Below, piece after piece: positions 1 through 9,314 of a DNA stretch of 64,000 nt (positions are counted from its first letter, which is position 1; every line of letters starts with the position of its first letter). Made by a program: the position numbers and the translations under genes. The stretch covers positions 9,238,001 through 9,302,000 of the forward strand of contig OX621237.1 of the NCBI GenBank assembly GCA_951640165.1. The letters are read 5' to 3'. Source of the stretch: Pseudoips prasinana (lineage: Eukaryota > Arthropoda > Insecta > Lepidoptera > Nolidae). The notes beneath the pieces were generated by a model. The model did no database searches. It was not told where the DNA came from and saw nothing but the letters and a program-made list of their open reading frames with translations.

Positions 1-95
1 CGTGCTCATCACACAAAGATTTGCACTTACCGGGATTCGAACCCAGGACCACCACCTTCGTAGGCAGGAGCACTACCAACTAGGCTACGGTGACG
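1..95 (-). repeat. tRNA-derived SINE, head fragment
   Basis: Read on the minus strand this has a tRNA-like promoter: an A-box-like stretch (TAGCCTAGTTGGTAGTG) and a B-box-like GGTTCGAATCC, followed by a CAAATCTTTGTGTGATGAGCACG body. A close relative lies on the plus strand at 50113-50371. It is cut by the window edge. It is a pol III retrotransposon rather than a functional tRNA, because the region between the boxes does not form a standard cloverleaf and the non-tRNA body follows directly. Confidence 0.8.
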
Positions 96-99
96 TTTA

Positions 100-306
100 C
101 ATTAAATAATATCCCGGGCCGGGACATTATTCTGAACTCAAATTAAGCAGAGCTGATGCTATGGGATTCAAATAACTGATATACTTCTTTTCTTTTGTAA
201 ATGCATACTTGTATAGATGATTACACCCAGACTCGGGACAAACAGACATATCCATGCACACAAATATCTGTCCTGGATGGGGATCGAGCCCACAACATGC
301 GGTGTG
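100..306 (-). repeat. tRNA-derived SINE, interrupted
   Basis: The SINE tail (AATATCCCGGG..., complement of CCTGGGATATT) is at the left, the body runs through GTAAATGCATACTTGTATAGATGATTACACCC, and the B-box region is at about 280-295. The body matches copies at 28435-28690 and 49600-49845. The head is interrupted at 307 and resumes at 689 (GAAAGGCAAGCATTTACC). The undisrupted order is seen in the other copies (GTGAAAGGTAAGC...), so the intervening 382 bp are an insertion. Confidence 0.8.
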
Positions 307-688
307 AGGCATCGTTCATACCAAACGTATTGTCCGCCGCCGAAAGTGAGTATGCTCACTGTCGGCCAGTATGAACGAGGACTCAAGTCTGCAGTCCGCG
401 TTCTCACCAAGCCGACAATACGATATAGCGTATGTTAATGGTTCGACAACGTAGCCAATCCGTGGTCGCCGTGCTTAGACTCGTAGTACACTAATCGGCC
501 ACCGAGAGTCAGCGACTTCGATCAATAATAGTACTATTATTGATCGAAGGTAAGCGACAACGCACTACGTAATAGCGTATAGTCAGTTCTGTGTGAACGA
601 GAAGTTAAATATATATGGAAAAGCGATAAACTACGTAACGCGCGCTCACAGTCATCGGCCGACAATACGTTTGGTATGAACGATGCCT
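307..688. mobile_element. Non-autonomous TIR element (MITE) inserted in a SINE
   Basis: The ends are inverted copies: AGGCATCGTTCATACCAAAC at 307 and its complement ending at 688, about 28 bp matching. Inside are a small hairpin (GCCGAAAGTGAG...CTCACTGTCGGC near 340-367) and a perfect 34-bp palindrome at 516-549. No transposase ORF is visible. Joining base 306 to base 689 restores the SINE order seen elsewhere. The target duplication is at most 1-2 bp and its exact length is unclear. The superfamily is not recognised. Confidence 0.75.
516..549. repeat. Perfect 34-bp palindrome
   Basis: CTTCGATCAATAATAGT followed immediately by its reverse complement, with GTAC at the centre and no loop. It lies near the middle of the MITE at 307-688. 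Confidence 0.9.
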
Positions 689-729
689 GAAAGGCAAGCA
701 TTTACCAACAATGTCAATATTAACATTGT

Positions 730-918
730 TAGACGGACTGGTTGGCGTGGTCACTATTGGTGAAGACGACCTGTCTCTCCGGTAAAAGCCGCCTTAACGA
801 CAGTTAAGGTAGTCGTCTCGCCACTTCGTGTCTCGGGTTCGAATTACGCACAGGTCAACTATTTGTGTGACCTATAAGAAGTTGTTCTGAGTCTGGGTGT
901 ACTTTGTGTCCGTCAATT
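730..918 (+). repeat. tRNA-derived SINE, 5' part
   Basis: The head GGTTGGCGTGGTC is followed by a B-box-like GGGTTCGAATTACGC, then CAACTATTTGTGTGACC and CTGAGTCTGGGTGTACTTTGTGTCCGTC. The body matches copies at 7940-8090 and 15318-15510. It is interrupted at 919 by a 3.16-kb element; the SINE resumes at 4080 (ATTATATGTTTGTG...CACAGGGATTCATTTCCATAGTGCAA). Confidence 0.8.
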
Positions 919-1276
919 GACAACATTTCATATTTTTAACTGGCATGTATTATTGCGTTATTTAAAAGTAAATCCAAAACTAGGGCACCCATATTTTTCC
1001 TTTTTGCGAAATTATGAACTTTTCATTCATAATTTCAACTTTGAAATTCGATTTATTCTAAGAAGACGTAAGCGGCAAATGACGTCATACATACGGTGGA
1101 ATAGCAATCGATCTTTTCTTTAATGTGACCCGTCAAAAATCACTGACTTGTGAAACTCGTTGGCGCCTAAACTTGTTTACGTTTGTTGAATGTTTTCAAT
1201 TTCAAATTAAATTAAAATCGTCAATATTAAATACGTTTCCAGGGTTATTATCCTTATTATGTTTCATTATAGTAGG

Positions 1277-1620
1277 AGAGACGTGGAAGATCGTCCTTCA
1301 CCGATCTGATAACCAGATGAGACGTATTTTTTATCAATTATTTTTTATAAACAAATATGCCTATAATTGCTTGCCTATCGAAAAGTGCTCATGGCTATTT
1401 TTAATTAAATTAACTTTCATCTATATTTTTTCATCAACTTCATACTTTTGATAACCAAATAAAATTTATTTCACTGATAGTTTTTAATACACAGAATATG
1501 CCTAGGTATGCTTGCCTACTCATTTCAGTGTCTAAATACCTGGCAAGCAGGTGTAAACAGGTAAGTCAAAATAGGTGACTCCATCGATCTGCTAACTTAT
1601 CAAAAGTTATCTCAAATTTT
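1277..1620 (+). repeat. Left arm of long inverted repeat
   Basis: This 344-bp stretch recurs as its reverse complement at 3459-3798 with few differences (small indels and substitutions). Shared landmarks are ACGTGGAAGATCGTCC, GCCTATCGAAAAGTGCTC and CCATCGATCTGCTAACTTATC. The arms are subterminal within the 919-4079 element. Confidence 0.9.
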
Positions 1621-1868
1621 AGATTATTTTATTTCAAAATTAGTCATATAAACTTGCCTGCGAAAAATCGTACTTAAAGTAGTGTTGCCAGGCTAAAAAC
1701 TTTTAGAGTTTTAGCCACTTGATAGGTGCGACAGAGAAAGTAGAGCGTTCGAGGTCCGTGTGCTAGAGCAGGACACAACATAGCAGCTGCTCGCTACCCG
1801 ACCGTAGTACGTATCCGAGTGCGCATGCTCGTGCATAAATAATTTCCGACTCCGACTATACACGATAA

Positions 1869-3269
1869 TTTCCTGACTGTTGGAAACTTACTCGTGTGGT
1901 TCCGGTACCTAAGGGAAGTGGAAATGGAGCAAACGCTAGCGATTACAGACCTGTTGCTGTTCTCTCATCACCAGCCAAAGTGTTTGAGACAGCTGTCCAT
2001 AACTGCTTGTATCACCAAATAAAAGCTCACCTAGCAAACGCTCAACATGGTTTCAGACCAGGCCGTTCAACAACCGGAAACTTACTTCATCTCATGTCCA
2101 CCATAGTGCCGGCTGTAGATGCAGGACTGCAGGTGGACGTAGCCTACTTCGACTTCAGAAGGGCGTTCGACACAGTGGACGGAGACGTTCTGCTCTTGAA
2201 GTTAGCTGACAAGGGTTGCACACCTCACACGTTGAGGTTCTTTGCTAGTTATTTGCGGGACAGGCGTCAGTTTGTTGACTGTGGAGGACAGCTTTCTGAA
2301 CCGTATTTCACGAGGTCAGGGGTGAGTCAGGGCAGTAACCTTGGCCCTCTTCTCTTCATACTGATGATAGATGACTTATCAGCGGTAATTCAGAAGTCGT
2401 CTTGTTTACTATTTGCTGACGATTTGAAATTGTTTCACGTAGTGGAAGACAGAACTGATCATGAAGTACTCCAGGCAGATATAAATGAAGTCACCAAATG
2501 GAGCCATGCTAACAAACTTTATTTCAATGTATCCAAATGTTCAGTTATGTCTTTCACTCGTGCTCGCAATCCACATCATTATCGGTATGAAATGGAGGGA
2601 GAACTACTAAAAAGGGTCGAGGAAGTGAGAGATCTGGGCATTTGTTTCTCTGCCAATTTAAATTTCAAGAAGCATATAGAACAGGTTTGTAGTAAGGCAT
2701 ATAGGAACTTGGGTTTTGTTTTACGACAAGCAAATCAGTTTTATAATATTAGGGCGTTGAAAGCTCTGTATGACGCTTTGGTGAGAAGTCATCTTGAATA
2801 CAATGCTGTCGTTTGGGGGCCCAGTGAGGCTAAATATAAACTTATATTGGAAAAAATTCAAAATAAGTTTATCAGATTTTTATATTTTAAGTCATTTATG
2901 GTGTACCCGGGTTACCCGTTATTATACCCAACGCTTTTTGTTTTGGGTATGGTAGGATATAGTAAATTAGAAACTAGGAGGGAAGTGGAACTAGCTACAT
3001 ATCTATTTAAAATATTACGTGGTAACATATGTAATCCGGATATTTTAACCAAAATCGCTTTGTGTGTACCGGACGAGTGCGTGAGTCGCCGGCGAAGGCC
3101 GCAGTTACTGGTGGTGCCGCGCGCGCGCACTAACTTGCTGCAGCGAGCGCCACTGACGCGCGCCTTGCGGACGCTCAATACAATAACCCACCAATTAGAT
3201 TTATTCACGTGCTCGCTGAATGATTTCACTGTGATCGCGTATAGGGTGATAAGTAACCAAAATAATTAG
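1869..3269 (+). pseudogene. 5'-truncated LINE reverse transcriptase (CR1/Jockey-like)
   Basis: The open frame starts just after an in-frame TAA at 1866 and begins F-P-D-C-W-K, the usual approach to the RT fingers. Non-LTR RT motifs follow in order: the VVPVPKG motif, DYRPVAVLS, HGFRPGRST, FDFRRAFDTV (first catalytic Asp), GVSQGSNLGPLL, LLFADDLKLF (catalytic ADD), then the thumb and a conserved C-terminal tail. About 467 codons are open to the stop at 3267-3269. No endonuclease domain or ORF1 is present, so this is a 5'-truncated copy. A 3' UTR and an (AAAT)n tail at 3433-3460 end the insertion. The fragment at 62803-63450 has the same tail type and a similar C-terminus. Confidence 0.85.
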
Positions 3270-3458
3270 TTGTGTATGTTTTGTGTATGTTGTAATTTAC
3301 TTTCATATGTTATGTTATAACTTTTAATTATAAGAATAATATAGTAGATATAAGTTAATTAGATTAAGTTAAGTATTATAACTATTCTGCCGCATTAGGA
3401 AATGTCCTGTAATGGTAGATTAAGTTTGTGTAATAAATAAATAAATAAATAAATAAAT

Positions 3459-3798
3459 AAAATTTGAGATAACTTTTGATAAGTTAGCAGATCGATGGAG
3501 TCACCTATTTTGACTTACCTGTTTACACCTGCTTGCTATTTAGACACTGAAATGAGTAGGCAAGCATACCTAGGCATATTCTGTGTATTAAAAACTATCA
3601 GTGAAATAAATTTTATTTGGTTATCAAAAGTATGAAGGTGATGAAAAAAAATCGATAAAAGTTAATTTGATTAAAAATAGCCATGAGCACTTTTCGATAG
3701 GCAAGCAATTATAGGCATATTTGTTATTAAAAAATATTTGATAAAAAATACGTCTCATCTGGTTATCAGATCGGTGAAGGACGATCTTCCACGTCTCT
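3459..3798 (-). repeat. Right arm of long inverted repeat
   Basis: Reverse complement of 1277-1620. The LINE's (AAAT)n tail ends exactly at this arm's inner edge, so the LINE occupies the loop. Confidence 0.9.
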
Positions 3799-4079
3799 TA
3801 GACTATTAAGTCACCATGTAAGTTTCGAAATTTAAAACCGTGAATGACAATTGACAATTTGACATGTCTAGTTTGACATTAATGCTTTCGTTTAGAACAT
3901 TGGAATGCTTAGGCAAAGGAACTACCTTGTCCACCGTATAAGTGACGTCATCACACCTTTTTTAGTTTTTATTTTTTTCCTCAGAAAAGAAGAAATAAAA
4001 AAATATATTTGAACTCAGGATACAAAAATAAAGGAATGGTATTTTTGTTTTAAGGTTGTGTCAGTTTTGAAATGTTGTC

Positions 4080-4150
4080 AATTATATGTTTGTGAATAAC
4101 TCCGCGACACAGGGATTCATTTCCATAGTGCAATTTATGACCCTTTGTAT
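4080..4150 (+). repeat. SINE, 3' part (continuation of 730-918)
   Basis: Resumes after the AATT duplication with ATATGTTTGTGAATAACT and CACAGGGATTCATTTCCATAGTGCAA, matching the 3' end of the copy at 15318-15510. Confidence 0.75.
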
Positions 4151-4458
4151 ACTGTATTATATGACCTTGACTCTAAGTGAGAGGTCGTGGTTGCGATCCC
4201 CACCCAAGACAAATATTTATAAAAGTACAAACTAAGTTACGCACACCAGAGCCCCTTTGGTGTTTGAACCCCGGCTGAGGGCGGTTACGTCCAGGTCAGT
4301 ATGGAAGTGCGGGTCGGTTACTAGAACCTTTTATGCAACTGTCGCTCTACGTTAGTACGAGAAGACGATGACTGCTAGTCCGATTAAAGATCCCCGATCT
4401 GATCTTCAATCGATATTAAGAGAACTTTGTACGCCCTTTGTGACATGTAAATCTTGGT

Positions 4459-4594
4459 GTACAGACGCCAGCACATCAAGCAATCTGACAAATTTCCCTA
4501 ATTGAAAGTGAACCTTATGCTTATGTGATTAAGTTGATAATCTATAAAACAAAATTAAACAGATTGGGGTGGATGGATGTGCTGGCGTCTGTTC
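4459..4594. mobile_element. Short MITE, family A, copy 1
   Basis: The ends TACAGACGCCAGCACATCAA and TTGATGTGCTGGCGTCTGT-type are inverted. The interior (AATTGAAAGTGAACCTTATG, then AAGTTGAtAATcTATAAAA) matches a second copy at 19703-19843 in the same order, with differences concentrated in the middle. About 135 bp, no coding capacity. Confidence 0.8.
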
Positions 4595-4649
4595 AATAAA
4601 GAGTATTTGTTGAGTATTTGTAGTAAACTCGGATTAATTTTTCTGATAA

Positions 4650-4770
4650 ATTAAAGGATGCACGTGTGACGCAGCGGCTGAAACAGCCTCACCGCTTCGT
4701 GTCCCGGGTTCGATTCCCGCGCTGGACAACTATTTGTGTGACCCATAAATAGTTGTTTTAAAAACAAACA
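4650..4770 (+). repeat. tRNA-derived SINE fragment
   Basis: GTGACGCAGCGGCTGAAACAG (A-box-like), CGGGTTCGATTCCCGC (B-box), then CAACTATTTGTGTGACCCATAAATAGTTG. The tail is replaced by an A-rich run. Confidence 0.8.
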
Positions 4771-4788
4771 AAAAAAAAGAATTCATAC

Positions 4789-4923
4789 CCGAGTCTAGAT
4801 CTCCATTCCTGTCATGTTTTCTGTCAGGCTCAGCTGGGCTGCTGGGGCCTGCGTGATTGTCCAGGTCTGTGCCGTTTGATGAGTTTCTTCTCTTCCGCTT
4901 TCTCTTACTCCTGGTTGTAGCCT
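4789..4923 (-). CDS. Internal exon of an unidentified gene (basic, NLS-like)
   Basis: The minus-strand acceptor ACATGTTCTAG precedes 4923 and a donor GTATGA follows 4789. The open reading gives a run of Arg/Lys (RSKRKRKRRN), then a Ser/Pro/Asp-rich hydrophilic stretch ending DLDSG. It begins with two bases completing a codon, and the upstream exon 6725-6791 ends with one leftover base, so the two join in phase (G+AG = Glu). The basic cluster resembles a nuclear localisation signal. No family is recognised. The next exon would lie to the left and was not found. A SINE lies just beyond the donor. Confidence 0.45.
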
Positions 4924-5021
4924 CTAGAACATGTAAGTACAGATACTTTGAGGTTTTTTTAGCGAAACAAAATCCTGTTGGAGTCGCATAGCGGTTCAAT
5001 ACGTTCGTATAACGGTGCCGC

Positions 5022-5088
5022 CAAATTAGGTACTTTCTATATTTTTAAACGTGCAGGTCGTTTAAAAATATAGAAAGTACCTAATTTG
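5022..5088. repeat. Hairpin palindrome, 30-bp arms
   Basis: CAAATTAGGTACTTTCTATA... (5022-5051), a 7-base loop TGCAGGT, then the exact reverse complement (5059-5088). No mismatch seen. Confidence 0.92.
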
Positions 5089-5410
5089 AGAACCGATTTT
5101 ATTGATTTTTTTCATTGTATACATTTTGAACCCTGTGAGGTGTACGCACAAAAATATCAGTGTCTTAGACGGGTTTGCGAGCAATAAATATTTGTATTGA
5201 TTTTTATTTATTTGATTACCCAACAATTGTTTACATTAATACTGTTATTCGTTTGTGTTGACAAAAGGCTTGCACAAATGTAACAATCACTTACTGGTAA
5301 ACACCACATGTAAAATTTCAGTTAAGTATCATATCAAAATTATAATTAAAGCATGATCAAAAAAAAACAGCTTAACATAATAATTAACATTAAAACAAAA
5401 TAAAATCTTG

Positions 5411-5413
<3 letters not shown>

Positions 5414-5497
<84 letters not shown>
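5414..5497. repeat. (TA)n microsatellite
   Basis: About 84 bases of almost uninterrupted AT dinucleotides. Confidence 0.97.
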
Positions 5498-5500
<3 letters not shown>

Positions 5501-5608
5501 ATACAATGAAATTAGAAAAAAATAAATTTAGTATTAAACAAGATCTACAATATTATTGTTATACTTACATCAAAAAATATGAACAATTTAGTTCGCGCGC
5601 CTACTATT

Positions 5609-5724
5609 TGATGGCAAATATCTCAGCCCGCTTAGACTTAAGCAATATGGCAGAGCGCGTAATACGGCAATTACGCGCTCTGCCATATTGCTTAAGTCTA
5701 AGCGGGCTGAGATATTTGCCATCA
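5609..5724. repeat. Hairpin palindrome, 55-bp arms
   Basis: TGATGGCAAATATCTCAGCC... through GCGCGTAAT (5609-5663), a 6-base loop, then the reverse complement (5670-5724), essentially perfect. Both strands read openly, so any protein call here is an artefact of symmetry. Confidence 0.92.
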
Positions 5725-5829
5725 TGGACCATAGGATAAATATAATGCAAGTAAGGCAGTCTATACCTGCCAGATTGGGGCAGGAACAGACAACTGATGA
5801 ATTAATGACATTTAGATACAGAACTGCTG

Positions 5830-6060
5830 TGTGGTGACGGCATAGAATATCATTACGCCAACTCATCCCGTAGAGGGAGTAGAAATCGACCGAGGGAATA
5901 CCTACCAGAGAACGGGCAGTAGTGTTTTTATAGTAACTATAACCATCAAACTGCGATCGCCAACCCGTCCACCTAGCGTGGCGATTATGGCATATCCCCC
6001 AATTCTTTGAAGAGGCTTTTGTCCAGCAGTAGACGTACTTTGGCTGACTTGACGATGATG
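5830..6060 (+). repeat. RTE-associated dispersed repeat
   Basis: Contains GTGGTGACGGCATAGAATATC, the CCAGAGAACGGGCAG motif and AGGCTTTTGTCCAGCAGTAG, followed by (GATGA)-like sequence. The same modules recur at 6200-6420, 6530-6680, 12000-12140, 30890-31130 and 39590-39700. The last module is the familiar 3' end of lepidopteran RTE elements. Confidence 0.65.
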
Positions 6061-6199
6061 AGATACAGAACAAAATTTTTTAGGTACCTACGTTGGTATA
6101 TTCTATTGGAAGAAACTTCAAATATTACAATTTAGTATGTATCTAAGTAACTGGAATTATTTTATACTTTAAGTTTGTTTTAAACAGTGTTTGTATTAT

Positions 6200-6420
6200 C
6201 ATTACAGCTGAAATAAGTCCACTGCTGGACAAGCCTCCCCCAAGAATCATATTGGGGGGGATATGTCATAATAGCCACGCTTAGCAGACAGGTACACAGA
6301 AAGAAGTTGCTGCCCATCCCCTGGTAGATATTCCCTCGGGTCAACTTCTACGCCCCCCCCCCCCCCTACGGGATGAAATGGGGTGATGATATTCTGATAT
6401 TCGCCGCCGCCACTACACAG
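6200..6420. repeat. RTE-associated dispersed repeat with poly-C run
   Basis: TCCACTGCTGGACAAGCCTCCCCC and later CTGGTAGATATTCCC and CGCCGCCGCCACTACACAGC repeat the modules of 5830-6060 in the other orientation. A run of about 15 C lies near 6353-6366. Confidence 0.6.
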
Positions 6421-6529
6421 CATAATTTTTGTATGTATCTTGCTTTTGCCTTCAATTATTTTATACTTTGAAGTTTGTTTTGAAGTCGGCTTTATTAAAA
6501 TAGATTTTGTATTATATGTTATTAGTACA

Positions 6530-6690
6530 TGTATACGCGGCGTGGGCAGGCCCCCTACAAGATGGACCGATGATCTTGTGAGGGCCCGCTGGGTGCGAAT
6601 TGCGCAAGACTGGCAATTATGGAGATCTTTGGGGGGAGGCCTTTGCCCAGCAGTGGACGTCTTTCGGCTTGTATGATGATGAAGATGATG
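6530..6690 (+). pseudogene. RTE LINE, 3' end of ORF (fragment)
   Basis: The frame reads R-G-V-G-R-P-P-T-R-W-T-D-D then WVRIAQDWQLWRSLGG, the typical C-terminal end of RTE ORF2. The nucleotide 3' signature GAGGCCTTTGCCCAGCAGTGGACGTC and TGATGATG tail follow. Only the last 50 or so codons remain. Confidence 0.75.
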
Positions 6691-6724
6691 AATATGTTTA
6701 TTTTAAAAGGTGAACATCACTTAC

Positions 6725-6791
6725 CATAATATTGATTCAATGTGACATCATCATTGTGATCAGTAGTCTCATGATCTTCATTGTCAGTCTC
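6725..6791 (-). CDS. Internal exon of an unidentified gene (acidic)
   Basis: The minus-strand acceptor ATGTTTCAG precedes 6791 and a strong donor GTAAGTGATG follows 6725. Only one frame is open. It is rich in Asp/Glu (ETDNEDHETTDHNDDV...) and ends N-Q-Y-Y plus one base, which joins in phase to the exon at 4789-4923. An acidic then basic stretch is common in nuclear proteins, but no domain is recognisable. Upstream exons were not found. Confidence 0.45.
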
Positions 6792-7295
6792 CTGAAACAT
6801 ACAGTAAATACATAAGTGTAAATCATTATAATACAATACAATAAAATAAATATATTCATAGGAGTAATATTCATTATAATATTATATAATAAATAAATAA
6901 ATATCTTGGGACAATTAATACACTACCAGGCAGAATAATCGCTATTATTGTCCATTCCTTGGTTGTCTGCAAGAGATCACAATGAGATCTCTTCCATACT
7001 TCTTTTAAGTATACAATGAGCCTGCCCAATGTTTTATTCTGGGTATGCGAAAGTAATCTAGAAGAAAATACAACAACATCTGCATTTTTACTTTTTTTAT
7101 ATTCCCAAAGACAGCTGAGATAATAGCAATCAAAGTACGCATTTTCGAGCGATATTATTTCAAACCGCAAGCGGCGTTTGATCGCGCTGTGACGTCACGT
7201 ATCAACTCACGCAGCGCGCCGGCCGGTTTGCGGGGACAAATCTAGGTACTATTCATTTAATCACCGCTGCTGGTGGCTCGTACTTGCGATTGTAT

Positions 7296-7470
7296 TACGA
7301 GAAAATTATTAGAAAATGCTGTGCAGTGCCCAAGAGTTTTAATTCAAATGTTAATACACCCAAAAAGTGTTTTTAGTATACCTAAAAATCCTCTGATAAG
7401 GAAGAAATGGATGACCGCAATACGCAAACAGGATTCAATAGGACTGAAAACTATTGCATTTTGTTATGAA
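7296..7470 (+). pseudogene. THAP-domain relic (frameshifted)
   Basis: One frame reads K-C-C-A-V-P-K-S (start of a C2CH THAP zinc finger). After a one-base shift the next frame reads VFSIPKNPLIRKKWMTAIR, the conserved THAP F-P...R.+W motif. The later zinc-binding residues are not clear. THAP domains occur in P-element-type transposases and in host regulators. With a frameshift and no continuing ORF, a dead transposon-derived copy is more likely. Confidence 0.5.
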
Positions 7471-7556
7471 TATTATTTTAATGTCAATAACTATTCTATT
7501 TATACTTTTCTCATAAATCACTACGTTATCTATTGGTGCATTTTATAATCAACTTC

Positions 7557-7598
7557 TGACAAAGGTAGATAAACTTTTAAGTTTACCTACCTTTGTCA
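7557..7598. repeat. Hairpin palindrome, 20-bp arms
   Basis: TGACAAAGGTAGATAAACTT, a 2-base loop, then its reverse complement with one mismatch. Confidence 0.9.
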
Positions 7599-7939
7599 TT
7601 TAAGGATTTTACAAATTAATCTTATAACAAATAGTTTATTGATTCTTCTAAATAAGAGCCATTTTGTTATTATCTATCAGGAACCTTGACATCAGGATGT
7701 TATAATAAATATATAAACCAACCATGTCGTATTTTTTTAATGAGAATAGGTGAATGTTACCTAACCTAATACTGACCTAGATAAAACATGGGATATTTGG
7801 AAAAAATATATAATAACCAAGAAATATTTTACCTACTTATACAATATTTCGTTATTATTATCTACCTTTGACTTTAACCACTAATACTTAATAAGCAAAA
7901 ATAGGTATGTTGAATATAAGTGAAGTAAAATTGACTGCA

Positions 7940-8090
7940 AGTGTGGCGTAGCGGCTAAGACAATGGCCGCTGTGTGTCCGAGGTTCGATTCCCGCACAGG
8001 ACAACTATTTGTGTAACCCGTAAATAGTTGTTCAGAGTCTGGATGTAATTTCTGTCCGTCTATTATATGTTTGTAAAGTATTATTATTTT
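7940..8090 (+). repeat. tRNA-derived SINE
   Basis: GTGGCGTAGCGGCTAAGACA (A-box region), GAGGTTCGATTCCCGC (B-box), CAACTATTTGTGTAACCCG, GAGTCTGGATGTAATTTCTG and TCCGTCTATTATATG. Its body serves as the uninterrupted reference for the split SINE at 730-918 and 4080-4150. Confidence 0.85.
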
Positions 8091-8216
8091 CTTTGAAAAA
8101 AAAACCGTTAAGAATGACAGTGGTATTAATCTACAGCTGTTAGCGTGCCGCTGAGTATAGTACTTACCTGCGTACGTAAGTATACTTGGAGATGGTGTAC
8201 AAAATTTTACAAACAT

Positions 8217-8929
8217 TTTGCTAGAAATATAATGGTACCGGCCCTCATTTTATCCTAAATACTAGACATATCGTTAACACTTTTGAAGATTTACACTGAG
8301 TAAGTTTATCCTCTGCCGTTTGGTCTTATTTTGGTCGTCTATAAAAGCATTAAAATTTGGAATTATATATAAATATAAAAATGTACCGACTTATATTTTT
8401 ATTTTGTATTAGTTTATTTAGTTATTTATTAGATTTAATAAAAAAAGGTACTGAAAACAAAAAAATAAGTAAGTAACTAAGTCGAGAGCATTATTGGCAG
8501 ATTAATATACTTTGGATTCTTGACGCCGCATGCTAAAGTCAATCAAAGTTGACAGTCGTGTAAGGAAATCTTCCTCCCATGTAGCCCTCTTCCAGGGTGC
8601 AGATATAATGTAACTCACAAGGTATTTAACACGTTGGTGTAATACAATAATAACAAATTAATAAATAAAGCTATGATACAAGTACAGCGCGCGCGTCTTC
8701 ACTTCAATATTTCGTATAGCGCGGGGCATAAGCGCACGGAGCGACCGGCACCGAGCCGATAGCTGACGTCACGCGTAGAGCGCGCTAAAAGTGCTCAAAA
8801 CTTCTCACAGGCATAACTTCCGTAATACTGCATTGATTTACGTGAAATAAATACTAATCGAATGTACGTAATTTAATCTTTATTGTTAAGTAGCTTTTAG
8901 TGCAATATTCGCATGTGTTGGTCACCCTC
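8217..8929. other. No gene seen; GC-rich patch
   Basis: AT-rich with poly-A/T runs and no convincing ORF. A GC-rich patch at about 8695-8790 (CGCGCGCG, TGACGTCACGCG) resembles one at 7150-7220 that also carries GTGACGTCAC; both may belong to one repeat or regulatory module. Function unknown. Confidence 0.4.
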
Positions 8930-8978
8930 ATTGGCAGTCTTATCACTAACATGACATGTTAGTGATAAGACTGCCAAT
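8930..8978. repeat. Hairpin palindrome, 24-bp arms
   Basis: ATTGGCAGTCTTATCACTAACATG followed by a single-base loop and its reverse complement. Confidence 0.93.
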
Positions 8979-9314
8979 TGTGTACTTATTATTATAATAT
9001 ATGCTCCTGTACTATGTAAATTTACTATTGGTGTACAATAAAAAGTTAATCTATCTACCATTTGATCCCCAATTAGGCAGTACCATGGCAACCAGACAAC
9101 TGATAAACATATTCATAAATACATTCAGTCAAAAAAGTATCGGGAATGGATGATTTGTTTATGGTTCCAAATTCAAATTTTTGTTTTTTTTTGTTGTTAG
9201 ATTGGCACAGCTGGTTTCCATTTTGGCGCGGAGTTTGAGTTGCATCTGTTATTTATATTAAATACAGTGCTGGTTTTAGTAATATCATATATAGTGTGTA
9301 TTGCGAATTTCATA

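Larger units (their letters stand above)
919..4079. mobile_element. 3.16-kb fold-back DNA element with 4-bp AATT target duplication
   Basis: The left end GACAACATTTCA (919) and right end TGAAATGTTGTC (ending 4079) are perfect inverted repeats, each flanked by AATT (915-918 and 4080-4083). Removing the element and one AATT gives GTCCGTCAATTATATG, which matches the intact SINE copy at about 8060 (GTCCGTCTATTATATG). Inside are 340-bp inverted arms (1277-1620 and 3459-3798) enclosing a LINE fragment. Motifs such as TGACGTCA and ATACGGTGGA occur in both outer flanks. No DNA-transposase ORF is seen, so it is non-autonomous. The superfamily is not assigned. Confidence 0.7.

Noticed and set aside
1..95. 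Functional tRNA gene
   Set aside because: Has A and B boxes but a SINE body follows directly and relatives are dispersed; no sound cloverleaf.
2912..3229. Minus-strand 105-codon ORF
   Set aside because: Shadow of the LINE RT ORF on the plus strand.
5414..5497. Origin or matrix-attachment element
   Set aside because: A plain (TA)n microsatellite; no other evidence.
5588..6073. 161-codon minus-strand ORF
   Set aside because: Runs through a hairpin palindrome and RTE-type non-coding repeat; no domain.
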